This document shows, in pieces, positions 41,445-50,792 of a stretch of DNA of 64,000 nt (the first letter of the stretch is position 1; each line of letters begins with the position of its first letter). This DNA is from QHXM01 sp963697975. Lineage in GTDB: Bacteria; Acidobacteriota; Blastocatellia; Pyrinomonadales; Pyrinomonadaceae. The stretch lies in contig OY969111.1 in NCBI GenBank assembly GCA_963697975.1, positions 1,178,001 to 1,242,000 of the forward strand. Reading direction: 5' to 3'. A model generated the notes under the pieces. That model made no database searches. It saw only the letters and a list, made by a program, of their open reading frames with translations, and was not told the origin of the DNA. A program made the position numbers and the translations under genes.

Positions 41445-42050
41445 ATGAATCTCCGAAAGCACATAGACGGTTTTGCTGTCTTTTTAATCATAGTCACCAT
41501 CGCAGTTGGCATTAACGAATATCTGACGTGGCCAAGCTGGAAAGCTCCTCGTGTTCGGGTCGCCGCTCCGCTTCCTCAAGAAACAACTGGCAATCAGCAA
41601 CCTATCAACTTCAACGTGCGACAGGTCTCGCTTGATTTCATCAAAGGGGAAAGCCACACGACGCTGACTCTCAAGCGCGAGGCAGGAGAATCCGCGCCTG
41701 AAAAACTCCGGGTCACGACCATCTTCTTTTCGCCGGAGTATCCTGCGCGCGGGAGTTGGACGAGCAGGACAGAGATTCTTCGACCGTTCGCCAGCGGCGA
41801 CCAGATTGAAGTCACCGCAACCAGCGATTGCGAATGGTGCGTGCCCTTTGACACGCCTAGGAGCGGATATTTCGCCCGCGTTTATGTCTCCACAGAGGAT
41901 GATGACAATTCCTATCCGCCGGACGGACAGTCCAGCCGTGACATCACGACCGCCGTGCCCGTCGTAGTTCACTGGCCGGATGCGCTGAGGCGGGCTGCCG
42001 TTACTTCCAAATATAGCTCCGCTGATCGAATCAATTTTTCCGACCGCTGA
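41445..42050 (+). CDS. Membrane-anchored protein of unknown function
   Basis: A 201-residue protein from the ATG at 41445, seven bases after AAGGAA. One N-terminal membrane helix (GFAVFLIIVTIAVGINEYL) anchors a C-terminal exoplasmic domain rich in beta strands: VSLDFIKGESHTTLTLKREA, EKLRVTTIFFSPEYPARGSW, GDQIEVTATSDCEWCVPF with a Cys-x-x-Cys (CEWC) pair, GYFARVYVSTEDDDNSYPP. No family recognised. The Cys pair could form a structural disulfide in the periplasm. It is flanked by small envelope genes on the same strand. Confidence 0.65.
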   Translation: MNLRKHIDGFAVFLIIVTIAVGINEYLTWPSWKAPRVRVAAPLPQETTGNQQPINFNVRQVSLDFIKGESHTTLTLKREAGESAPEKLRVTTIFFSPEYPARGSWTSRTEILRPFASGDQIEVTATSDCEWCVPFDTPRSGYFARVYVSTEDDDNSYPPDGQSSRDITTAVPVVVHWPDALRRAAVTSKYSSADRINFSDR

Positions 42051-42200
42051 CTGGACGCGCAAGTTTCACAACCGTTCTTCATTCAAGATGCTGTGAGAGT
42101 AGTAGCGGCTTGAAGCGCAAGCGGCCACCGCCCGCGAAAGCGACAGCGCGCTTCGCCAAACACAGTATCAGGCGTAGACAAATCGCCGGAGGATATTTTG

Positions 42201-43919
42201 ATGAAGAACGATAAACGAACCTCGTCCATGTCAGGGTTGAAGCAGTCTCGCTTACACTTCAGATTAAAACAGGGCAGGAGCCAGCTTGTTCTCGCGCTCG
42301 CCATCATCGCCGCGCTCTTTCTTTCCTCATGCGTGAAAGAGAAGGACAAGGGCGGAATTGCCGAGAATAAGACTCCAGCGTCTAAGGCTACGGCTAACAC
42401 GGGAATCGTCAGCGCTGACACGACCGTTGCTCAGCCGATGGTAGCCAAGCAGGAGGAAGACGAGCGCCTCGACGGCAGAATCGGCAATACGGAAGCGTAC
42501 AGCCACATTGACGAGAATCCTTTTCTCGAAATCGCGCGTGCGCCCCTTTCAACCTTCTCCATTGACGTTGACACGGCTTCTTACAGCAACACGCGCCGCT
42601 TTCTCAAAGACGGACAACTTCCCCCGAAGGACGCCGTTCGCATCGAAGAGTTAATCAACTATTTTTCCTACGACTACCCGCAGCCCGTTGGCGATGCGCC
42701 CTTCTCCGTCACGGCTGAAATCTCCGAAGCTCCCTGGAATCCTTCGCACCGTCTCGTCGCAATCGGCTTGCAAGGCAAGCGCATTCCGATGGAGAACATG
42801 CCGCCCGCCAATCTGGTCTTCCTGCTGGATGTCTCAGGCTCGATGAACGATGCGCGCAAGCTCCCGCTCGTCAAATCCGCAATGAAGATGCTGGCGGAAC
42901 AGTTGACGGCACGCGACCGCGTGGCAATGGTCGTCTACGCAGGGTCGAGCGGACTGGTGCTGCCTTCGACCAGCGGCGACCGCAAAGGCGAAATTCTCGC
43001 CGCCCTTGATCGCCTCGAAGCCGGTGGATCAACGAACGGCGGCGAAGGCATCCAACTCGCTTACAAAATCGCGCAGGAGAATTTTATTAAGAACGGCGTC
43101 AACCGCGTCATCCTCGCAACGGACGGCGACTTTAACGTCGGCACGACGAGCGAAGGCGAGTTGGTGCGCCTGATTGAAGAGAAGCGGCAGGGCGGCGTCT
43201 TTCTCTCCGTGCTGGGCTTCGGCACGGGCAACGTCAAAGATTCGACGATGGAGAAGCTCGCAGACAAAGGCAACGGCAACTACGCCTACATTGATTCGCT
43301 CGGAGAAGCCCGCAAGGTCCTGGGCGAACAGATTGGCGGCACGCTCTTCACGATTGCTAAGGACGTGAAGATTCAGGTCGAGTTCAACCCGAAGCAGGCC
43401 GCAGCCTATCGTCTCATCGGCTACGAGAATCGTCTCTTGAGAGATCAGGATTTTAATGACGATACGAAGGACGCGGGCGAGATCGGCGCAGGCCACACCG
43501 TGACGGCGCTCTACGAAGTCGTGCCCTTCGGGCAGAAATATGAGAATCCGGGCGTTGACCAGTTGAAGTACCAGCAGCCTGCTCAACCTTCGGAGATGGC
43601 AAACAGCAATGAGTTGATGACCGTCAAGCTGCGCTACAAACCGCCGACGCAGGACCAAAGCAAGCTCGTCAGCGTCAGCCTCGCAGACTCGAAGGGCAAG
43701 CTCTCCAATGCGTCGGAGAATTTCAAGTTCGCTTCAGCCGTCGCCGCGTTCGGCATGCTCTTGAGAGACTCGAAGTATAAGGCGGACGCCAACTACAATG
43801 AAGTGTTGGCGCTGGCGCGTGCTTCCGCAGGCGCAGACCCGCAGGGCTACAGGTCGGAGTTTATCCAACTGGTCGAAACGGCGCGGACGCTCTCATCGCA
43901 ACGCGCGTCGAGAGAGTAA
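42201..43919 (+). CDS. von Willebrand factor A lipoprotein (YfbK-like)
   Basis: A 572-residue protein from ATG at 42201, after GGAGGATATTTTG. The N-terminus has a basic region, a hydrophobic stretch and LFLSSC, a possible lipobox with Cys44 (the leader is unusually long). Domains in order: the VWA-associated N-region (ENPFLEIARAPLSTFSIDVD, PKDAVRIEELINYFSYDY), a VWA domain with complete MIDAS (LDVSGSM at about 208-214, threonine in AGGSTNGG, ATDGDFNVG) and a C-terminal DUF3520-like domain ending in FIQLVETARTLSSQ. Metal-dependent protein binding at the envelope is the inferred role. A terminator follows. Confidence 0.9.
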   Translation: MKNDKRTSSMSGLKQSRLHFRLKQGRSQLVLALAIIAALFLSSCVKEKDKGGIAENKTPASKATANTGIVSADTTVAQPMVAKQEEDERLDGRIGNTEAYSHIDENPFLEIARAPLSTFSIDVDTASYSNTRRFLKDGQLPPKDAVRIEELINYFSYDYPQPVGDAPFSVTAEISEAPWNPSHRLVAIGLQGKRIPMENMPPANLVFLLDVSGSMNDARKLPLVKSAMKMLAEQLTARDRVAMVVYAGSSGLVLPSTSGDRKGEILAALDRLEAGGSTNGGEGIQLAYKIAQENFIKNGVNRVILATDGDFNVGTTSEGELVRLIEEKRQGGVFLSVLGFGTGNVKDSTMEKLADKGNGNYAYIDSLGEARKVLGEQIGGTLFTIAKDVKIQVEFNPKQAAAYRLIGYENRLLRDQDFNDDTKDAGEIGAGHTVTALYEVVPFGQKYENPGVDQLKYQQPAQPSEMANSNELMTVKLRYKPPTQDQSKLVSVSLADSKGKLSNASENFKFASAVAAFGMLLRDSKYKADANYNEVLALARASAGADPQGYRSEFIQLVETARTLSSQRASRE

Positions 43920-45418
43920 TAGAGGAAAGTGCCGCCAGCGTTGAAAGGATTCGCTTGCTTTACAGGTGCGGCGAATCCTTTTGACGCTGTCGAGGTCAAA
44001 GAAGACGCCGTTGGCAGCAGAGGTGAGGCTGATACCGTTGCCCGCAGTGTCGATGATGCGGGGAGAGCCACTGATTGCACAGTGACAAACTTCTGGTTGC
44101 CAGATAGCATTTTCCACGTTCATACAGTTTTCTTGAGCACCTGAATTGCAGACGCACTTGCAGATGTCTTTATCCCAGTAGCCTTCGTCGCAACTCAACT
44201 GTTGAGGGCAGGCGCAGCAGTTATTCCCAGTCGGATATTGGTTGTCCGGGCATCCACTATTCAGGTATTCGTAATAATCGGAGTGCGTACCAGCAGGGCA
44301 GCTATTGCATTGCCAGTATTTAGTTCCGTACGGGGTTTCAGCGCAATAGCAGAGCGGATTAGGTTGGTATTTTCGGGCGGGCATTCCGGCGTCGGGGTGG
44401 GTGTCGTAGTGGCGGTTGGTTCGGGAGTGGGAGTTGTTCCTCCACACGGTGCAAAGTCAGTTTGAAGACAGTAGCCAGCACCACAAGGTATCCATGTATA
44501 TTCAGGCAACCAACAACCTCCGAATGGATCACTACAAGTAGCGGCCTCAAGCGCGTCCGTACCCCCGCAAATGCAATCTGTGCCGTATGGCCTGGAACGG
44601 AAGCATTGATTACCGGGGCAACATAGTCCTGACTGAGGATTTGTCTTGAGGATTATTGGCTGAGATGACTCTAAGAACAAAAAATTTGCCAGCAGAAAAG
44701 TTGCTGGCAAATCCTTCGTCGAGAATATCGCGGGCTGGTTGCGCCATGACACCTGCGGGACTTTTATGCCGCTCGAATCGTTTAAACTCGGTTCAGGCTT
44801 GCAACCGTCCAAGCTTGAAGATTCATTCGGAGGACGAGGGACGGTCATTCCGTTCCTTCCCACGAATCCAGTTCCATCACCGAAACTCAGCGCCTGAAAA
44901 CGCAAGATGAGTTTCTTTGGGTCAGGTTTCTTCTCTCTCTGCTTGAAACCCTCCCAACTCTCCACCACAATGCCAGGAAAACTGAAAACATAAGTCTCAC
45001 CGGGCATGATGGGAATGTCATCCCGTGTCGCTTTGGTTTCGACATTTATTAACTGACCTCTGCCGTAGTGTACGACAAGCCCAATGTTTTTTCCGTCAGG
45101 TGCTGTTAGTTCCGGTAAGGTTATGGACAGGCTCAGAAAATAGATCGGTTTGTTGCCGGTGTTCGTAATCTCAAGCTGGAAGTCACGAACCCACTTCTCA
45201 TTCTTCAAATCCTTAAACGCCTTCTCCTTCTCCTTCTTGATTTTGACTTTAATCGGTAGATGCTTCGGTATCTTGTCTTCCAGCTCTCTTTCCTCCTGCG
45301 ACCGAGCAACGCCTGGGGTAATCATCCCTTTCATCAAAAAGATTGAAGCGAAAAAAATGAGCAGAAATTGAAGCAGTCTTTTATTTCCCACGATGAAGGT
45401 CTTGAGTTGAGGATTCAT
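43893..45418 (-). pseudogene. Frameshifted, 3'-truncated secreted Cys-rich protein
   Basis: The frame from ATG 45418 (ribosome site AAAGGAG six bases upstream) encodes a membrane-targeting segment (LLQFLLIFFASIFLMKGMI), a beta-rich domain (VRDFQLEITNTGNKPIYFLS, GETYVFSFPGIVVESWEGF) and a Cys-rich region with Thr-Pro repeats. At about 44369-44383 coding similarity jumps by -1 into another frame that continues the Cys-rich pattern (PLCYCAETPYGTKYWQCNSC, DKDICKCVCNSGAQENCMN) and then SPRIIDTAGNGISLTSAANG-VFFDLDS. That last motif opens a domain seen in larger secreted proteins and normally continues well past the DLDS position; here it breaks off at the VWA-gene terminator. So the gene appears both frameshifted and truncated. 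A sequencing error at the shift cannot be excluded. Confidence 0.6.
43944..43982 (+). terminator. Rho-independent terminator after the VWA gene
   Basis: AAAGGATTCGC (43944-43954) and GCGAATCCTTT (43971-43981), perfect 11-bp stem with a 16-base loop, followed by TTTTG. It lies inside the degraded 3' end of the opposite-strand gene. Confidence 0.85.
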
Positions 45419-45609
45419 CACGTTCTCCTTTGAAAGCGTTAATGAGGTTTGAGGCTGAAGGCTACGACAACTTTACATAAGACCGCTTATACGCCTGCCC
45501 CGCAACAGAATCAAGAACTTTGCTTCAACAGTATATTTACTTGCTGCTCACTATGGCTCATCGTATTATCATCCCTGCCAAAGTGCGAGCGCTGCGGCGA
45601 ATCCTTACA

Positions 45610-46851
45610 ATGCTCTATCTCTCTCAAGTGCTGGGTCGCTCCATCCTCGACCACGACGGCGAGCGTGTGGCGACACTCAAAGATGTGATTGTCCGTCTCG
45701 GCGAGGAAGACCACCCGCCCGTGACTGGCTTTGTCGCGCGCTATCGTCGCCGCGATTTCTTTCTTCCGCGCTGGCGCATGGCTGAGTTCAGCGAACAGGG
45801 CGCGCGGCTCAATACAGACATTCTTGACCTGCGCCCGTTTGCCCGGCGCGAGAGCGAAGTCCTGCTGGCGCGCGACGTGCTCGATAAGCAGTTGATTGAC
45901 GTGGACGGCAAGCGCGTCGTGCGTGTCAACGATGTGCAGTTGATTGAAGCGGGCGGCGAGTTTCGCGTGACTGGCGCGGACGTGAGCCTGCAAGGATTGT
46001 GGCGACGTTTGATGCCCGCAGGTTTTGTTGGCAGCCGTCGTCCCGTCGAGGTGATTGACTGGGCTGACGTAGGTTACTTGGCGACGAATGCCGCAGGCGT
46101 GCAATTGAAATCTTCGAGCGACAAGCTGGCGCGTCTGCATCCGGTCGAGATTGCGCGCCTCGCCGAAGCGCTCTCCTATCATCACGGCTCGGAGATAGTC
46201 GAATCTCTGGACGACGAGACGGCAGCCGAGACGCTCGAAGAGATGTCCGCCGAAGATCAGGCACGCATCATCAGCGACATGGACGAAGAGCGCGCGGCGG
46301 ACATCCTCGAATGGATGTCGCCGGACGAAGCGGCGGACGTGCTTGGCGATTTGCCCGACGAGAAAGCAGAAGATTTGCTCAACCGCATGGAAGGCGAAGA
46401 GCAGGCCGATGTCGCGGAGCTTTTGCCTTACGAAGACGACACGGCGGGCGGGCTGATGACGACGGAGTTTGTCACGCTGCCGCGCAATCTCACCGTCGGC
46501 GAGGCGCTCGCACGCCTGCGCGAGATGGCCCAAACGCCGAACATGATTTACTACCTTTACGTCGTCGAAAAAGAAGAGTCTTGGAAGCTCTGCGGCGTGA
46601 TTGCGCTCCGTAGTCTGATTTTGGCAGACCCGGATGTGCCGCTCGAAGAGGTGATGCGCGACGAGTTTCAAACAGCGCACGCGGACGATTCGGCGCGCGA
46701 CGTGGCGGAGAAGATTGCGGAATATAATCTGCTCGCCCTGCCCGTCGTTGAAGAAACGGGCGACATTCTCGGCATCATCACGGTAGACGACGCGATGGAG
46801 ATGCTGCTGCCGAAGGGCTGGCGTCAGCGCTTGCCCAGATTGTTCGGTTAA
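45610..46851 (+). CDS. MgtE intracellular domain plus CBS protein, no membrane domain
   Basis: A 413-residue cytoplasmic protein from ATG 45610; starts at 45553 (ATG) and 45520 (TTG) are also possible and none has a good ribosome site. Residues 1-150 contain two PRC-barrel-like segments (VLGRSILDHDGERVATLKDV, DVLDKQLIDVDGKRVVRVND). Then the acidic superhelical MgtE-N domain (LDDETAAETLEEMSAEDQAR, MDEERAADILEWMSPDEAAD, LPDEKAEDLLNRMEGEEQAD) and a CBS pair (AGGLMTTEFVTLPRNLTVGE, LLALPVVEETGDILGIITVD). In MgtE these parts sense cytosolic Mg and gate the pore, but no pore is present here. The next gene encodes an NRAMP-related metal transporter, so this is likely its Mg-sensing partner (inference). 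Confidence 0.85.
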   Translation: MLYLSQVLGRSILDHDGERVATLKDVIVRLGEEDHPPVTGFVARYRRRDFFLPRWRMAEFSEQGARLNTDILDLRPFARRESEVLLARDVLDKQLIDVDGKRVVRVNDVQLIEAGGEFRVTGADVSLQGLWRRLMPAGFVGSRRPVEVIDWADVGYLATNAAGVQLKSSSDKLARLHPVEIARLAEALSYHHGSEIVESLDDETAAETLEEMSAEDQARIISDMDEERAADILEWMSPDEAADVLGDLPDEKAEDLLNRMEGEEQADVAELLPYEDDTAGGLMTTEFVTLPRNLTVGEALARLREMAQTPNMIYYLYVVEKEESWKLCGVIALRSLILADPDVPLEEVMRDEFQTAHADDSARDVAEKIAEYNLLALPVVEETGDILGIITVDDAMEMLLPKGWRQRLPRLFG

Positions 46852-46953
46852 TAATGATGGTGTTCTGTAAATGAATACGCTACTGTAGGGCAAGTCCAAA
46901 GCCTTTGAGTATCATCGCAGTTAAGAGTTTCATGAACGACGGAGAACCTCCAA

Positions 46954-48279
46954 ATGGCAGAGTCGCGCACAGCCGTTGGTGCTGCCGGGCGTCGCTTGCT
47001 GCGGCGCGGCGCTCGCAGTGTGCGGCGGACGTTCTCTGCGCGCAAGGGTTTGTTTGCCTACCTTGCTATCTTAGGCCCCGGCATGATCGCGGCCAGCGCG
47101 GGCAATGACGCGGGCGGCATTGCGACTTACGCATCTGTGGGCGCAGATCACGGCTATCGTCTCCTCTGGGTTCTCATTCCAATCACCATCAGTCTCGGCA
47201 TCGTGCAGGAGATGTGCGCGCGGATGGGCGCGGTCACGGGCAAGGGTCTGGCCGATTTAATCCGCGAGCGCTTCGGCGTGCGCTGGATGGCGCTCGTCAT
47301 GCTCGCGCTGCTCATCGCTAACGGCGGCGTCACCATCTCCGAGTTTCTGGGCATCGCTGCGGCAAGCGAACTCTTCGACATTCCGCGCTACGTTTCCGTT
47401 CCGGTGGCCGCCTTCGCCGTCTGGTGGCTGGTGGTCAAGAGTTCGTACAAGCGCGTCGAACGCGTCTTCCTCGTGATGTCGCTGGTCTTTGTGGGCTACA
47501 TCATCTCTGCCTTTCTCGCCAAGCCCGTCTGGGGCGATGTCGCACGCGCGATTGTCAGACCGAACTTCGACTTCAGCCCGGCCTTTCTCTTCACGTTTGT
47601 CGCCATTGTCGGCACGACCATCTCGCCTTACATGCAGGTCTTCGTGCAATCTACAGTCGTCGAGAAAGGCGTCACGCCGGAAGATTACAAGTGGACGCGG
47701 GCGGACGTGTGGACGGGCACGATCTTCGCGATGGTGATCGTCTTCTTCATTATTATCTCGACAGCCGCCACGCTGCATACGCAAACGCCGCCGCAGCATA
47801 TCGAGACCGCCTCGGACGCCGCTCGCGCGCTTGAGCCACTGGCTGGCCGCTACGCCGGAGCGCTCTTTGCCATCGGATTGTTCGGCGCTTCGATGCTCGC
47901 GGCTGGCGTCTTGCCGCTGGCGACCGCCTACTCCATCAGCGAAGCTCTCGGGTTCGAGAAAGGAGTCTCGCGGAGTTTTCGTGAAGCCCCTATCTTTATC
48001 GGCATCTTCACCTCGCTCGTCGTTGTCGGCGCAATTGTAGCGATGATGCCGGGACTTCCGCTCATAGATGCGCTGCTCAACATGCAGGTCATCAACGGGC
48101 TGCTCCTGCCTGTGCTGCTCATCGCCATTTTACGACTCGTTAATGACAAGGAAGTGATGGGCGAATATACGAACGGCCCCATCTACAACGTCGCCGCATG
48201 GCTGACGGCGATTATCGTCTCAGCCCTCTCTTTATTCTTCATCGTGACGAAAATCTTTCCAAACATTTTTAGGGAGTAG
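46954..48279 (+). CDS. NRAMP-related Mg/Mn transporter (NRMT type)
   Basis: A 441-residue inner-membrane protein with about 11 helices, from ATG 46954 with GGAG nine bases upstream. In helix 1 the DPGN motif of classical NRAMP is replaced by GNDAGGIATY, and helix 6 reads GTTISPYMQVF without the usual Ala-x-x-Met site; both are hallmarks of the NRMT branch shown to carry Mg2+ and Mn2+ but not soft metals. The amphipathic N-terminus is Arg-rich. It lies 102 bases after the MgtE-N/CBS gene in the same orientation, suggesting a two-component transport system. Its TAG stop overlaps the left arm of the next repeat. Confidence 0.88.
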   Translation: MAESRTAVGAAGRRLLRRGARSVRRTFSARKGLFAYLAILGPGMIAASAGNDAGGIATYASVGADHGYRLLWVLIPITISLGIVQEMCARMGAVTGKGLADLIRERFGVRWMALVMLALLIANGGVTISEFLGIAAASELFDIPRYVSVPVAAFAVWWLVVKSSYKRVERVFLVMSLVFVGYIISAFLAKPVWGDVARAIVRPNFDFSPAFLFTFVAIVGTTISPYMQVFVQSTVVEKGVTPEDYKWTRADVWTGTIFAMVIVFFIIISTAATLHTQTPPQHIETASDAARALEPLAGRYAGALFAIGLFGASMLAAGVLPLATAYSISEALGFEKGVSRSFREAPIFIGIFTSLVVVGAIVAMMPGLPLIDALLNMQVINGLLLPVLLIAILRLVNDKEVMGEYTNGPIYNVAAWLTAIIVSALSLFFIVTKIFPNIFRE

Positions 48280-48378
48280 TGGTCAGTGGTCAGTGGCCGG
48301 TGGTCAGTTAAAAGCAAAAGCACGAACGTTGCTCATCGCCTGTATTGACTGACCACCGGCCACTGACCACTGACCACT
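48278..48378. repeat. Heptad inverted element, GGTCAGT family, perfect 31-bp arms
   Basis: Left arm 48278-48308 and right arm 48348-48378 are perfect reverse complements made of GGTCAGT, GGTCAGT, GGCCGGT, GGTCAGT units. The left arm begins within the stop codon of the transporter gene. The 31 bases of the left arm are identical to those at 54702. Confidence 0.96.
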
Positions 48379-48465
48379 GTCTTTATCTTTCCGCTCGATA
48401 GTGGTAAAAAGATTCGCAAAGCACTCGGACTTACCTGATTGGTTTTCAGAGGAATCACCGTTGCC

Positions 48466-49929
48466 GTGACTCGTCCCCGTTCCAAAAATCGTTTCATCTT
48501 CTTTCTCTTCGTGACAGCCGTCGTCGTGCTGGCAATCTATCTCCTGCACATGTTCGAGCCTTCGCTCAGAGGAAGCTTCGTGCATGGGCCGTATGCCTCG
48601 AAAGAGGCTGAAGCTCAAGCAAACGTCTCCTTCCAGATGGTGATGAACATCGTCAGGCTCTTTCTCTGGATGAGCCTGGCAATCGTCATCGTGCGTGCGC
48701 TGGCGTCCGTTATTTTCAGCACGATTTTCCGTCGCCGCAAAGGCTACGAAGCGCCATCCCTGATTCGCAACATCTTCTCGATAGTGGCCTACATCGCCAG
48801 CTTCGTCATTATCTTCAAGTATTTTTACCCGGAAGTCGGCCTCGGCGCGCTCTTCACCACCTCGGCTGTTCTGGGCGCGATCATCGGTCTGGCGTTACAG
48901 GACACGCTGGGCAATTTCTTCGCTGGCATCTCGCTTCACGCGGACAAGCCTTTTCAGGTGGGCGACGTGGTGACGGTCGGCCAGCGCACAGGGGTCGTCG
49001 AGAGCATCACCTGGCGCGCGGTTAAGATCAGAACTTTTACCAATCACATCGTGCTGGCAAGCCACAGCAGCGTCTCCAAAGAAGCCATAGAAGTCTGCCC
49101 GCGCGACAACCTGAATGCGCGCATAGTCTTCTTCAACTCGCTCTATACGGACTCGCCCGCCAAGACGATTCACATCGTCCGCGAGGCCGTCCGCGAAGCC
49201 GACAACGTTTCGCCCAAGATCACGCCCATCGTCCGCATACGCAACCTCGGCGACAGCAGCATTGACTGGGAAGTTAAATACTGGCTGATAGATTACGCTA
49301 AATATAATGACACGGACGCGCTCGTGCGACAGCGTGTCTGGTACGCCTTCCGCCGCGCCGGGCTTCACTTCGCTTTCCCCACCCGCACGCTGCACGTCGA
49401 GCGGAAAGTTAAAGCGGACAGCGCCGCGACCGACGGCAGCGGCTTTATTGATCGACTCTCAGCCGTTGACATCTTCGCGCCGCTTTCGGTAGAGGAGACA
49501 GCAAGGCTGGCCGGGGCTTCCGTCAGCCATATCTTCGCGCCCGGCGAAACCGTCATTCGCGCGGGCGACGAAGGCTCAAGCATGTTCGTCGTGCATGGCG
49601 GGCGCGTCAGCGTGCAACTTAGCGATAACGGCAAAGCGCGCACCGTCGCCGTCCTTAAAGAAGGAGACTTCTTCGGCGAGATGGCGCTGTTTACGGGCGA
49701 ACCGAGAGCCGCCAATGTCGTCGCTTTGGAAGAAACGGAAGTCCTGGAAATAGGCTTTCAGGCGATGAAACACCTCTTTGACACCAACCCCGATCTGGTT
49801 GATTCGCTCAGCCATATTATTGCCGAGCGCCGGGTCGGCCTCAACGCGAAACCTGAGAATGCGGAAGCCAGCGAAGTAGAATCCGAAGGCATCATCGCCT
49901 CAATCAAACGCTTTTTCGGGTTTGATTGA
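48466..49929 (+). CDS. MscS-type channel fused to cyclic nucleotide-binding domain
   Basis: A 487-residue protein starting with GTG at 48466 (a TTG nine codons upstream is possible; AGAGGA lies 12 bases before GTG). Membrane helices lie near residues 7-27, 62-82 and 104-124, with the pore helix LGALFTTSAVLGAIIGLALQ. The MscS beta and lower domains follow: FAGISLHADKPFQVGDVVTV, ITWRAVKIRTFTNHIVLASH. Residues 335-455 are a cyclic nucleotide-binding domain (FAPGETVIRAGDEGSSMFVV, LKEGDFFGEMALFTGEPRAA) with the phosphate-binding FGEMAL. Such fusions are known as bacterial cyclic-nucleotide-gated MscS relatives; the ligand (cAMP or other) and osmotic gating are unproven here. Confidence 0.9.
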   Translation: MTRPRSKNRFIFFLFVTAVVVLAIYLLHMFEPSLRGSFVHGPYASKEAEAQANVSFQMVMNIVRLFLWMSLAIVIVRALASVIFSTIFRRRKGYEAPSLIRNIFSIVAYIASFVIIFKYFYPEVGLGALFTTSAVLGAIIGLALQDTLGNFFAGISLHADKPFQVGDVVTVGQRTGVVESITWRAVKIRTFTNHIVLASHSSVSKEAIEVCPRDNLNARIVFFNSLYTDSPAKTIHIVREAVREADNVSPKITPIVRIRNLGDSSIDWEVKYWLIDYAKYNDTDALVRQRVWYAFRRAGLHFAFPTRTLHVERKVKADSAATDGSGFIDRLSAVDIFAPLSVEETARLAGASVSHIFAPGETVIRAGDEGSSMFVVHGGRVSVQLSDNGKARTVAVLKEGDFFGEMALFTGEPRAANVVALEETEVLEIGFQAMKHLFDTNPDLVDSLSHIIAERRVGLNAKPENAEASEVESEGIIASIKRFFGFD

Positions 49930-50044
49930 AAGCCTCATCCCTATCCCCCGCGCAATCTAACCTCAATTATTTTCTAATTTAACCTCCCTGCCGGGGCCTT
50001 CTTCGGGGCTTTTATAAGCAGGCTAAAATTTTCCCGCCCAAGAC

Positions 50045-50073
50045 TTGACAAGAAGGGACTCAACATTTATTAT
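50045..50073 (+). promoter_or_regulatory. Sigma-70 promoter of the heat-shock cluster
   Basis: TTGACA (50045-50050), a 17-base spacer and TATTAT (50068-50073), leaving a leader of about 95 bases before hsp20. No CIRCE dyad and no sigma-32-type CCCCAT box is seen. Confidence 0.75.
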
Positions 50074-50175
50074 TCGCGTGTGCTCATCAGCCGAAACCCC
50101 GTGCAAGTTCCGATAGTTTCCGGCTGGAGTTTGTCTGAATCCAAGGTTTTTTGAAAAAGTAAGGAGAAGTTCATC

Positions 50176-50712
50176 ATGAGCATCGTTCGTTACGACCCAT
50201 TCCGCGACTTACGCAGTCTTCAGGACGAAGTCAATCGCCTGTTTTCCACCAATTTGTCACGCGTTTTCGGCGACGAAGGGATAGCCCGCGGGGCCTGGAA
50301 TCCGAATGTAGACATCTACGAGAGCAAGGATCAGATAGTGATTGAAGCGGAGCTTCCCGGCATGAACCGCGAGGATTTCGATCTCTCGTTTGAGAACAAC
50401 ATCATCACGCTGCGCGGCGAGCGTCGCTTTGAGAAGAAGGACGAGTCGGACAACTATCACCGCGTCGAGCGGTCTTACGGCTCATTCACGCGTTCGTTTA
50501 CGCTGCCGCCGACCGTCTCCAGCGAGGGCATCTCGGCTGAATATCGCAACGGCGTCCTGCGCGTCACCTTGCCTAAGCGCGAGGAAATCAAAGCGCGGCG
50601 CATAGAGGTTCAGGGCGAGACAGGCGAAGCCAAAACTCCCCGCACCATCGAAGCGAAGACCGAATCTGGTGGCGAGGCGACAGACAGGACGATGAAAGCG
50701 TCAGGCCGGTAA
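50176..50712 (+). CDS. Hsp20/alpha-crystallin small heat-shock protein 1
   Basis: A 178-residue holdase chaperone. MSIVRYDPFRDLRSLQDEVN is the usual N-terminal arm; the alpha-crystallin domain (about residues 42-140) shows PNVDIYESKDQIVIEAELPG, FDLSFENNIITLRGER and AEYRNGVLRVTLPKREE. The C-terminal tail is long and Thr/Glu-rich (to residue 178), and lacks a clear I-x-I/V motif apart from RRIEV. Ribosome site AAGGAG nine bases before ATG. First gene of a chaperone run, downstream of a near-consensus promoter. Confidence 0.95.
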   Translation: MSIVRYDPFRDLRSLQDEVNRLFSTNLSRVFGDEGIARGAWNPNVDIYESKDQIVIEAELPGMNREDFDLSFENNIITLRGERRFEKKDESDNYHRVERSYGSFTRSFTLPPTVSSEGISAEYRNGVLRVTLPKREEIKARRIEVQGETGEAKTPRTIEAKTESGGEATDRTMKASGR

Positions 50713-50720
50713 TAAGGACA

Positions 50721-50788
50721 GTGATGGGTGATGGGTGATAAGAGAAAACGCTCTTTCCCATCACCTATCACTTATCACCTATCACCAT
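50721..50788. repeat. Heptad inverted element, TGATAGG family
   Basis: Left arm about 50721-50747 and right arm 50755-50788, units TGATGGG, TGATAAG, TGATAGG. The central and right portion is nearly identical to the element at 53916-53981. The right arm ends four bases before the clpB ATG. Confidence 0.93.
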
Positions 50789-50792
50789 TTTT

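Noticed and set aside
44369..44383. Programmed -1 frameshift
   Set aside because: There is a short A run but no proper slippery heptamer and no downstream pseudoknot or conserved context; gene decay, with truncation at the other end, explains it better.
45511..46899. Minus-strand open frame of 462 codons over the MgtE-N/CBS gene
   Set aside because: The sense strand encodes recognisable PRC, MgtE-N and CBS modules; the mirror frame has none and is His/Arg-rich.
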